Shown here in pieces: positions 24,968 to 30,988 of a stretch of 36,789 bases of DNA. The DNA comes from Roseicyclus amphidinii. Its GTDB lineage: Bacteria > Pseudomonadota > Alphaproteobacteria > Rhodobacterales > Rhodobacteraceae. Made by a program: the position numbers and the translations under genes. The stretch is from positions 1 through 36,789 of the forward strand of contig NZ_JASJOE010000035.1 in NCBI RefSeq assembly GCF_030163755.1, in the 5' to 3' direction. The first letter of the stretch is position 1, and every line of letters begins with the position of its first letter. The notes under the pieces were generated by a model. That model was not told where the DNA came from and made no database searches. It saw nothing but the letters and a program-made list of their open reading frames with translations.

Positions 24968-25052
24968 GGGATGCCACGGAGCGTGCGCAGGGTCAAGAAG
25001 TTTTGTGTTTACAAAGGGTTAACGCGATCTCGCGCGTTTACACCCCGTTAAC
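24968..25052 (-). promoter_or_regulatory. Candidate GTA promoter with tandem CtrA-like boxes
   Basis: Read on the minus strand, a TTGACC -35 (24996-24991) stands 17 bp from a poor -10 CATCCC (24973-24968), suggesting an activator-dependent promoter. Just upstream are two direct copies of TTTACA-N4-GTTAAC on the plus strand (25008-25023 and 25037-25052, 29 bp apart). Each can be read as TTTA-N7-TTAAC, one mismatch from the CtrA consensus TTAA-N7-TTAA. They also form an inverted pair GGGTTAACG/CGTTAACCC (25016-25024, 25046-25054). No gene lies in 24828-25066. Confidence 0.5.
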
Positions 25053-25066
25053 CCGCGCCGCCCGGC

Positions 25067-26230
25067 TCACTGGCTCTCGGCGGCGCGCTCGGCCTCGATC
25101 CGCCGCCAGACGGCGACATTTCTGTTATGTTCTTCAAGGGTTTCCGCGAAAGCGTGCCCGCCCGTGCCATCCGCCACGAAAAAGATGAAGGGCGAGCCGT
25201 CCGGGTTCACCGCCGCCTCGATCGCCGCCCGTCCGGGGTTGGCGATGGGCGTCGGCGGCAGCCCGTTGATGACATAGGTGTTCCACGGCGTCTCCGCGCG
25301 CAGCTCGCTGGCGCGAATCCCCCGGCCCAGCACGCCGCGCCCCTCGGTGATTCCATAGATCACCGTCGGGTCCGTCTGCAGCCGCATCCCCCGGTTCAAC
25401 CGGTTCACGAAGACGCTCGCCACCCGCCGCCGCTCCTCCGCGACGCTGGTTTCCTTCTCGATGATCGAAGCCAGGATCAGCGCCTCCTCCGGGCTGGCCA
25501 GCGGCAAGCCGTCCTGCCGGTTCGCCCAGGCCTCGGCCAGGATCTCCGCCTGCGCGGCCTGCATCCGGTCCAGCATCTCCTGCCGGTCCTGCCCGCGCCG
25601 CACCTCGAACGTGTCGGGCGCCAGCATCCCCTCGGGCGGCACCTCGGCGATCTCGCCCGACAGGAAATCGGCCGCGCGCAACCCTTCCACGATCTGCCAG
25701 CTGGTCAGCCCCTCGGGCACCGACAGGCGGTAGACCATCGGCGTCCCGCTCTCCACAAGGTCGCTGTAGACCGCCGGCACACCGTCCTCATAGGCGAAAT
25801 CCGCCAGCGCCACGATCTCGCCCGTGCCCGGCACCCGCTCGCGCAGCCGCAACTCGCCCGTGCCCGCCAGCCGCAGCACGTAAGTGGCGGTATAGCGGAA
25901 CTGCGACGGCCCGCCCGCGGTCACGATCTCCAGCACCTCTTCCATCGAGGCCCCCGCCGGGATCTCGTAATTCCCGAAACGCAGCTGGTCGGCCATGCCC
26001 GCGTAATCCGCGCCCAGCCGGAACAGCATCGCGGATGACACCGCGCCAACCTCCTGAAGATCCTCGGAAACCCGGCGCAGCGTCGCCCCCCGCGGCACCT
26101 CGAAGAACGTCGCCTCCGCCAAGGGCCCCGGCGCGCGGAACTCCCGCTGCCCCCAGGCGATCGCCCCCGCCAGCGCGACGAAGACGACGATCAGGAAACT
26201 CATCCCGTTGGCGGCGACGCTCTTCCACAT
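25067..26230 (-). CDS. mltG: Endolytic transglycosylase MltG
   Basis: Inner-membrane endolytic murein transglycosylase (YceG-like), 387 aa, thought to cut nascent glycan strands and set their length. One N-terminal membrane helix (about 8-27, NGMSFLIVVFVALAGAIAWG) is followed by a LysM-like region (FEVPRGATLRRVSEDLQEVG) and the catalytic domain. The catalytic Glu lies in LASIIEKETSVAEERRRVA near 260, with VFVNRLNRGMRLQTDPTVIYG after it. The C-terminal YVINGLPPTPIANPGRAAIE is diagnostic. It lies 7 bp downstream of fabF, a pairing common in alphaproteobacteria, and just upstream of the GTA leader. Confidence 0.95.
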   Translation of the reverse strand: MWKSVAANGMSFLIVVFVALAGAIAWGQREFRAPGPLAEATFFEVPRGATLRRVSEDLQEVGAVSSAMLFRLGADYAGMADQLRFGNYEIPAGASMEEVLEIVTAGGPSQFRYTATYVLRLAGTGELRLRERVPGTGEIVALADFAYEDGVPAVYSDLVESGTPMVYRLSVPEGLTSWQIVEGLRAADFLSGEIAEVPPEGMLAPDTFEVRRGQDRQEMLDRMQAAQAEILAEAWANRQDGLPLASPEEALILASIIEKETSVAEERRRVASVFVNRLNRGMRLQTDPTVIYGITEGRGVLGRGIRASELRAETPWNTYVINGLPPTPIANPGRAAIEAAVNPDGSPFIFFVADGTGGHAFAETLEEHNRNVAVWRRIEAERAAESQ

Positions 26231-26237
26231 GGGCGGC

Positions 26238-27494
26238 CTACACCCGTCCCATGATCAGGCAGGCATTCGTCCCCCCGAAGCCGAAGGAATTCGACTGAAC
26301 CACGTTGATCTCCCCCTTCTGCGCCGCGTTGGCGCAGAGGTTGATCGCCGTCTCGGCGGCCGGATTGTCCAGGTTGATCGTCGGCGGCGCCACCTGGTCG
26401 CGGATCGCCAGGATCGAGAAGATCGCTTCGATCGCCCCCGCCGCCCCCAACAGGTGCCCCGTCGCCGACTTGGTCGACGACATCAGCACCTTGCCCGCGT
26501 GATCCCCCATCAGCCGCTCCACCGCACCCAGCTCGATGGTGTCCGCCATCGTCGAGGTGCCATGCGCGTTGACGTAGTCGATGGCCGAAGGCTCCAGACC
26601 CGCCCGCTTCAGCGCGGCGCGCATCGCGCGCTCGGCCCCCTCGTGATCCGGCGGCGGCGCGGTGATGTGATAGGCATCGCCAGACAGGCCATAGCCCAGG
26701 ATCTCGGCGTAGATCTTGGCACCCCGCGCGCGGGCGTGCTCGTATTCCTCCAGCACCACGACCCCCGCGCCCTCGCCCATGACGAAGCCGTCGGAATCAC
26801 TGTCCCAGGGCCGCGAGGCCTTCTCCGGCTCATGCCCGCGCTTGGTCGACAGCGCCTTGCAGGCGTTGAACCCCGCGATGCCGATCTCGCAGATCGGGCT
26901 TTCCGCGCCGCCCGCGATCATCACCTCGGCATCCCCCCACTGGATCAGCCGCGCCGCATCCCCGATGGCATGCGCGCCGGTCGAACAGGCGGTGACAACC
27001 GCGTGGTTCGGCCCCTTGAACCCGTAGCGGATCGACACCTGCCCCGAGATCAGGTTGATCAGCGCCCCCGGCACGAAGAAGGGCGACACCCGCCGCGGCC
27101 CCTTCTCCTTCAGCGTGATCGAGGTATCGGCAATCGAGGACAACCCCCCGATCCCCGAGCCGATCAGCACGCCCGTCCGCTCCCGGTCCTCGGTCCCCTC
27201 GGGCGTCCAGCCCGCATCCTCCACCGCCTGCACGGCGGCGGCCATGCCGTAGAGGATGAACTCGTCGACCTTGCGCTGTTCCTTGGGCTCCATCCACTGG
27301 TCGGGGTTGAAGGTCCCGTCGCTGCCATCGCCGCGGGGCAGCTCGCAGGCATAACTCGTCGCCAGGTGGCTCGCATCGAAGCGCGTGATCGGCCCTGCTC
27401 CCGACTGCCCCGCCAACAGGCGCGACCACGTCGCCTCGACCCCTGAGGCCAGAGGCGTCACCAGCCCCAGCCCCGTCACAACCACTCGACGCAT
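26238..27494 (-). CDS. fabF: Beta-ketoacyl-ACP synthase II FabF
   Basis: KAS II condensing enzyme of fatty-acid elongation, 418 aa, full length. Active-site Cys170 lies in VVTACSTGAHAIGDA; the two histidines are in VNAHGTSTMADTIE and SATGHLLGAAGA. The end [13 protein letters not shown] is typical. The start ATG at 27494 (MRRVVVTGLGLV) was chosen; a long in-frame upstream extension is read-through of the duplicated region and not homologous. It is downstream of acpP, as in many proteobacteria, but here separated by 656 bp because of the tandem duplication. Confidence 0.96.
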   Translation of the reverse strand: MRRVVVTGLGLVTPLASGVEATWSRLLAGQSGAGPITRFDASHLATSYACELPRGDGSDGTFNPDQWMEPKEQRKVDEFILYGMAAAVQAVEDAGWTPEGTEDRERTGVLIGSGIGGLSSIADTSITLKEKGPRRVSPFFVPGALINLISGQVSIRYGFKGPNHAVVTACSTGAHAIGDAARLIQWGDAEVMIAGGAESPICEIGIAGFNACKALSTKRGHEPEKASRPWDSDSDGFVMGEGAGVVVLEEYEHARARGAKIYAEILGYGLSGDAYHITAPPPDHEGAERAMRAALKRAGLEPSAIDYVNAHGTSTMADTIELGAVERLMGDHAGKVLMSSTKSATGHLLGAAGAIEAIFSILAIRDQVAPPTINLDNPAAETAINLCANAAQKGEINVVQSNSFGFGGTNACLIMGRV

Positions 27495-27740
27495 GCCCCG
27501 AACCCCTTGTCTTGCCAACCTGGTCTTGCAACCCTTGCCTTGGTCGTCCTGATACCGCGCGGAGCGCCTCGGGTGCAATCCCTCCCCGCCCGCAGGCCCC
27601 CCATCGGCAAGGCACCCGCATCGGCAGGCAGGCGCCCCCGCCCGCATCTTCATCCCGCAAATATGGCCGCCGGAGGCATCCGACACCCGCCACAGACACA
27701 CCGCCCCGAAAGATGGCAGACCGCCCGCCAAGAGCGCCCC

Positions 27741-27764
27741 GCGATTTTCGCCTGCGAAAATCGC
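27741..27764. repeat. Perfect palindrome, copy 1
   Basis: GCGATTTTCGC and GCGAAAATCGC form an 11-bp perfect inverted repeat with a 2-nt CT loop. It is the only AT-containing element of this GC-rich spacer. It could act as a bidirectional 3' hairpin or a dispersed intergenic palindrome. The same element occurs 271 bp later in copy 2 of the duplication. Confidence 0.75.
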
Positions 27765-27829
27765 CCGGGTCGACGCGCGCCGCGCGGCGAAACCACGGCC
27801 CCGCACCCCGCGCCGATCAAACGCGAAAC

Positions 27830-27853
27830 GGCCCCCGCATCGCTGCAGGGGCC
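27830..27853 (-). terminator. Duplicated copy of the acpP terminator hairpin
   Basis: GGCCCCCGC (27830-27838), loop ATCGCT, GCAGGGGCC (27845-27853). It is identical to the hairpin behind acpP and lies in copy 1 of the tandem duplication. It stands between acpP and fabF and would reduce any read-through transcription into fabF (inference). Confidence 0.55.
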
Positions 27854-27879
27854 GCCCGGACCACCAGATCGAAAGACGC

Positions 27880-27941
27880 CTACTGCGCGTCCTTGATGAC
27901 CTTGACCACGTCGCCGAAGGTCTATGGGCCGTCTCGGCCGC
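27880..27941 (-). pseudogene. acpP 3'-end remnant in duplicated segment
   Basis: This stretch repeats the last 20 or so codons of acpP. In the acpP frame it reads TFGDVVKVIKDAQ and a TAG stop, against [13 protein letters not shown] and TAA in the real gene. A 2-bp insertion and an in-frame TAG just upstream separate it from any start. It has no start codon, no ribosome binding site and no serine attachment site, so it is a by-product of the duplication. Confidence 0.88.
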
Positions 27942-28011
27942 CGGAGGCATCCGACACCCGCCACAGACACACCGCCCCGAAAGACGGCAGACCGCCCGCC
28001 AAAAGCGCCCC

Positions 28012-28035
28012 GCGATTTTCGCCTGCGAAAATCGC
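28012..28035. repeat. Perfect palindrome, copy 2
   Basis: Second copy of the 11-bp perfect inverted repeat GCGATTTTCGC/GCGAAAATCGC with a CT loop, exactly 271 bp after copy 1. In the probable ancestral arrangement this single element lay about 65 bp behind the acpP terminator. Confidence 0.75.
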
Positions 28036-28100
28036 CCGGGTCGACGCGCGCAGCGCGGCGAAACCACGGCCCCGCACCCCGCGCCGATCAAACGCGAAAC

Positions 28101-28124
28101 GGCCCCCGCATCGCTGCAGGGGCC
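28101..28124 (-). terminator. acpP terminator hairpin
   Basis: GGCCCCCGC (28101-28109) pairs with GCAGGGGCC (28116-28124) across an ATCGCT loop; one pair is a G-U wobble in RNA. On the minus strand it is followed by GTTTCGCGTTTG, a weak T-containing run. It is 26 nt after the acpP stop codon. Confidence 0.65.
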
Positions 28125-28150
28125 GCCCGGATCATCCGATCGAAAGACGC

Positions 28151-28384
28151 TTACTGCGCGTCCTTGATGAACTTGACCGCGTCGCCGAAGGTCTGGATCG
28201 TCTCGGCCGCGTCATCGGGGATCTCGATGCCGAACTCTTCCTCGAAGGCCATGACCAGCTCGACCGTGTCGAGGCTGTCCGCGCCCAGGTCGTCGATGAA
28301 CGAGGCGTTTTCCGTCACCTTGTCCTCTTCCACGCTCAGGTGCTCGACCACGATCTTCTTCACGCGCTCTGCGATGTCGCTCAT
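28151..28384 (-). CDS. acpP: Acyl carrier protein AcpP
   Basis: Acyl carrier protein of 77 aa, the cytosolic 4'-phosphopantetheine-bearing carrier for growing fatty acyl chains. The attachment serine is Ser37 in [12 protein letters not shown]. The protein is acidic and helical ([20 protein letters not shown]), the standard AcpP sequence. The start ATG at 28384 gives [12 protein letters not shown]. It lies between fabG and fabF with its own strong promoter. Its 3' end has been copied into a 271-bp downstream duplication. Confidence 0.98.
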   Translation of the reverse strand: MSDIAERVKKIVVEHLSVEEDKVTENASFIDDLGADSLDTVELVMAFEEEFGIEIPDDAAETIQTFGDAVKFIKDAQ

Positions 28385-28530
28385 CTCAATCCTCGTTCCC
28401 TTTCGGCCCCGCTCGTCTCCCGGCGCCTTCGTTTCACGTTCTGCCCTCGGGGCGCTCATGGGCCGGACAAGGGCAGACGCCTCGCACCCGTCCCCGCCGA
28501 AAACCACTGCCCCCGGCGAAATCTGCGCCG

Positions 28531-28558
28531 CCTATAGCATACACCACGGCCAAGGCAA
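28531..28558 (-). promoter_or_regulatory. acpP promoter
   Basis: On the minus strand, -35 TTGCCT (28558-28553), 16-bp spacer, -10 TATAGG (28536-28531). It lies 40 bp below the fabG stop and about 145 bp above the acpP ATG, giving a leader of roughly 140 nt. A separate promoter fits the much higher demand for ACP than for FabG. The leader 28385-28530 shows no clear riboswitch. Confidence 0.65.
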
Positions 28559-28598
28559 CTGCCTTTCCGGCCCATGCCTTCCGCAACGTCAGCCGGGC

Positions 28599-29336
28599 TC
28601 AGATCATCGCCATGCCGCCGTTCACATGCAGCGTCGCGCCGGTGACATAGCCCGCCTCGGGGCTGGCGAGGTAAAGCGCGGCGGCGGCGATCTCGCCCGG
28701 CGTGCCCATCCGTCCCGCCGGGATCTGGCCGAGGATCTTGCCCTTCTGCTCGTCGTTGAGCTTGTCGGTCATCGCCGTCTCGATGAAGCCCGGCGCGATG
28801 CAGTTCACCGTGATGCCCCGGCTCGCCACCTCGTAGGCAAGGCTTTTCGACATCCCCACCATGCCCGCCTTCGAGGCCGCGTAATTCCCCTGCCCCGGAT
28901 TGCCCGTGGCCCCCACGACCGAGGAGATGTTGACGATCCGCCCCCAGCGCGCCTTCATCATGCCGCGCAACACGCCCCGGCAGAGCCGCATGGTCGAGGT
29001 CAGGTTGACCTCGATCACCTGCGCCCATTCCTCGTCAGACATCCGCATGAACAGGTTGTCGCGCGTGATCCCCGCGTTGTTCACCAGGATATCGACCGAG
29101 CCCATCGCGGCCACGGCCGCCTTCGGCAGCGCCTCGACCGCCTCGGCATCGCCGAGGTTGCAGGGCAGCACATGCGCGCGGCCCCCAAGCTCCGCGGCCA
29201 GCGCCTCGAGCGGCTCGACCCGCGTGCCCGACAGGGCCACCGTCGCCCCCGCGCCGTGCAACGCGCGGGCGATGTCGGCCCCGATCCCCCCAGATGCGCC
29301 GGTCACCAGCGCCGCTTTTCCCGTCAGGTCGAACAT
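28599..29336 (-). CDS. fabG: 3-oxoacyl-ACP reductase FabG
   Basis: NADPH-dependent ketoacyl-ACP reductase of fatty-acid elongation, 245 aa, classical SDR. The cofactor motif is TGASGGIGADIA at 12-23 and NNAG at 86-89. The catalytic triad is Ser139 (NISSVVG), Tyr152 and Lys156 (YAASK). The C-terminus YVTGATLHVNGGMAM is typical. The start ATG at 29336 (MFDLTGKAAL) was chosen over a longer frame. It lies 33 bp after the ClpP-like membrane protein gene in the fabD-fabG-acpP block. Confidence 0.97.
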   Translation of the reverse strand: MFDLTGKAALVTGASGGIGADIARALHGAGATVALSGTRVEPLEALAAELGGRAHVLPCNLGDAEAVEALPKAAVAAMGSVDILVNNAGITRDNLFMRMSDEEWAQVIEVNLTSTMRLCRGVLRGMMKARWGRIVNISSVVGATGNPGQGNYAASKAGMVGMSKSLAYEVASRGITVNCIAPGFIETAMTDKLNDEQKGKILGQIPAGRMGTPGEIAAAALYLASPEAGYVTGATLHVNGGMAMI

Positions 29337-29369
29337 CTCGCCACTCCTTGTAAGTCCGTTGCCCGGCAC

Positions 29370-29942
29370 TCAGCCGCCGCTCAGAAGGCCGAACCGCTCC
29401 AGCTCGGCCTCGTTCAACACATGTTGATCGCGCGTCGCGCGCATCTCCTCGTAGAACGCCGCGAAAGCGGCATCGCCCAGCATCCGCTCGGCATAGCGCA
29501 CCCGTTCGGCGACGGTGGCGGGGCGGCGATCGACGGGGTTGCCCTGGCTCCGCGCCACGGCATCCGATTGCAGCACCAGCGCACCACCCGCCAGCACGCG
29601 CCGCTCGCCCGCGACGAACAGCAGGACCGCGTCATTGATCACCCGGCCCTCGGCCACCGTCTCCAGCCCATGCGACCGGATCAGCAGCCCCATGCCCAGG
29701 AGCCAGGTCAGGTCATCGGTGCCCGGCAGGTCGCCCAGCACCACGCGCTCCAGCCCCGGCGTCTGCTCCAGCAGCCGCTCCAGCCGCTCCGTCGCCGCCC
29801 CCGAGACGGGGCCCGAGATGCGCAGCGTATCGCCCTCGACCGCGAATTCCGTCGCGCCGCTTTCGGCCAGCCGGATCAGCCCCGCGCCGCCTGCGCCCAG
29901 CGCCACGATGACGCCCAGCAGGATCAGAAGCCGCCTAGGCAT
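29370..29942 (-). CDS. Membrane-anchored ClpP/COG3904-like protein, probably inactive
   Basis: A 190-aa protein with an N-terminal signal anchor (about 4-24, RRLLILLGVIVALGAGGAGL) and a periplasmic domain. The pattern ISGPVS, then LERLLEQTPGLERVVLGDLPG, then GLETVAEGR and LLFVAGERRVLAGGALVLQS resembles the ClpP/crotonase-like fold of COG3904-type periplasmic proteins. The expected catalytic Ser motif (ASAC-like) before LLF is replaced by GRVINDAV, so proteolytic activity is doubtful. ATG 29942 overlaps the fabD stop by 8 nt. It is encoded between fabD and fabG, so it is co-expressed with fatty-acid synthesis. The family call is tentative. Confidence 0.6.
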   Translation of the reverse strand: MPRRLLILLGVIVALGAGGAGLIRLAESGATEFAVEGDTLRISGPVSGAATERLERLLEQTPGLERVVLGDLPGTDDLTWLLGMGLLIRSHGLETVAEGRVINDAVLLFVAGERRVLAGGALVLQSDAVARSQGNPVDRRPATVAERVRYAERMLGDAAFAAFYEEMRATRDQHVLNEAELERFGLLSGG

Positions 29943-30879
29943 CGCCAAACGCCCCGGATGCGGCCTGAACCTCCGCGGGGGTGCCGACGGTGCGCGCCTC
30001 GAGCGACCGGTCGATGCGCTTGACCATGCCCGACAGCGCCTTGCCCGCGCCGATCTCCCAGGTCTCGGTGACGCCCTGCGCGGCCATGTAGCCCACGCTT
30101 TCGCGCCAGCGCACGCGGCCGGTGACCTGCTCGACCAACCGCGCGCGGATCGCGTCGGGGTCGGAGGAGGCCTCGGCGGTCACGTTGCCCACCAGCGGCA
30201 CCGCGGGCGCGTGGAAGGCGACCTCGGAGAGGGCGGCCGCCATCGCCTCGGCGGCGGGCTGCATCAGGGAACAATGGAAGGGCGCGGAGACCGGCAGCAT
30301 CACGGCGCGTTTCGCGCCCTGCAGCTTGGCGATCTCGACCGCGCGCTCGACCGCGGCGCGGTCGCCGGAAATCACCACCTGCGCGGGGTCGTTGTCATTG
30401 GCCGCGGCGCAGACGCCGTCCTGCGCGGCCTCCGCCGCGATCTCGGCCACGGCCTCGAAGCCAAGGCCCAGCAGGGCCGCCATCGCGCCCTCGCCCGCGG
30501 GCACCGCGGCCTGCATCGCCTCGCCCCTCAACCGCAGCAGCCGCGCCGCATCGCCAAGACCCAGCGCCCCCGCCGCCGCAAGCGCGGAATATTCGCCCAG
30601 CGAATGCCCCGCGACATAGGCCGCCGCGCCCACCTCGACGCCCTCGGCCCGCAACGCGGCCATCACCGCCATCGAGGTCGCCATGAGCGCGGGCTGCGCG
30701 TTGCGCGTGAGCGTCAGCGTCTCTTGCTCCCCTTCCCAGATCAGCGCCGACAGCCGCTCGCCCAGCGCCTCGTCCACCTCGTCATACACCGCGCGCGCGG
30801 CCGGGTAGGCCTCGGCCAGGTCGCGGCCCATGCCGACGGTCTGCGCCCCTTGTCCGGGAAAAAGAAAGGCTCGTGTCAT
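29935..30879 (-). CDS. fabD: Malonyl-CoA:ACP transacylase FabD
   Basis: Transfers malonyl from CoA to ACP for fatty-acid elongation; 314 aa, cytosolic. The N-terminal FPGQGAQTVGMG is at 7-18, the nucleophile Ser93 lies in AGHSLGEYSA, the substrate arginine is likely R119 in LLRLRGEAMQ, and catalytic His202 is in APFHCSLM. The end segment WEIGAGKALSGMVKRI is conserved. The start ATG at 30879 has a GGGGGA ribosome binding site. It heads the fabD-fabG-acpP-fabF-mltG direction of genes. Confidence 0.96.
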   Translation of the reverse strand: MTRAFLFPGQGAQTVGMGRDLAEAYPAARAVYDEVDEALGERLSALIWEGEQETLTLTRNAQPALMATSMAVMAALRAEGVEVGAAAYVAGHSLGEYSALAAAGALGLGDAARLLRLRGEAMQAAVPAGEGAMAALLGLGFEAVAEIAAEAAQDGVCAAANDNDPAQVVISGDRAAVERAVEIAKLQGAKRAVMLPVSAPFHCSLMQPAAEAMAAALSEVAFHAPAVPLVGNVTAEASSDPDAIRARLVEQVTGRVRWRESVGYMAAQGVTETWEIGAGKALSGMVKRIDRSLEARTVGTPAEVQAASGAFGDA

Positions 30880-30887
30880 TGCGTCCC

Positions 30888-30948
30888 CCGTCACCACTGG
30901 TGGCGACGGGCTACCCGATGCGACGCCTTTGCGCAACGTGGCGTCGCA
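30888..30948 (-). promoter_or_regulatory. Two hairpins in the fabD 5' leader
   Basis: A distal hairpin, TGCGACGCC (30919-30927) with GGCGTCGCA (30940-30948), has a 9-bp perfect stem and a 12-nt loop. A proximal near-palindrome at 30888-30909 (CCGTC-a-CCAC tg GTGG-c-GACGG) ends 8 nt before the fabD start codon and abuts the ribosome binding site. They could control translation or be an operator; the distal one may also shape the 3' end of the upstream gene's transcript. Role inferred. Confidence 0.45.
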
Positions 30949-30988
30949 GGGCACCCGGCCCCATGCGCGCGCGCCCTGCCCCGCGTGC

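Larger units (their letters stand above)
27665..28210. repeat. 271-bp tandem direct duplication covering the acpP 3' end
   Basis: About 271 bp starting at GGCCGCCGGAGGCATCC (27665) is repeated head-to-tail from 27936. The offset is exactly 271 bp over most of the unit (for example the palindromes at 27741 and 28012). I count roughly ten substitutions plus a 2-bp length difference near 27924-27930, so about 96% identity by eye. The unit contains the last 20 codons of acpP, its terminator and a palindrome. The ends share GGCCGC, which is also present inside acpP, suggesting a microhomology-mediated duplication. Confidence 0.92.

Noticed and set aside
24907-24977. Trp-rich leader peptide (WACWKTW) and trp-type attenuator before g1
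   Set aside because: Its GTG has no ribosome binding site and lies at or before the expected transcription start; the tryptophans are probably chance.
27650-27970. Open frames across the acpP-fabF spacer as separate genes
   Set aside because: They are read-through of the tandem duplication, with no ribosome binding site or domain; the repeated segment explains them.
27665-28210. CRISPR array or insertion sequence at the repeated segment
   Set aside because: Only two copies, 271 bp each, directly adjacent, with no spacers, terminal inverted repeats or transposase.
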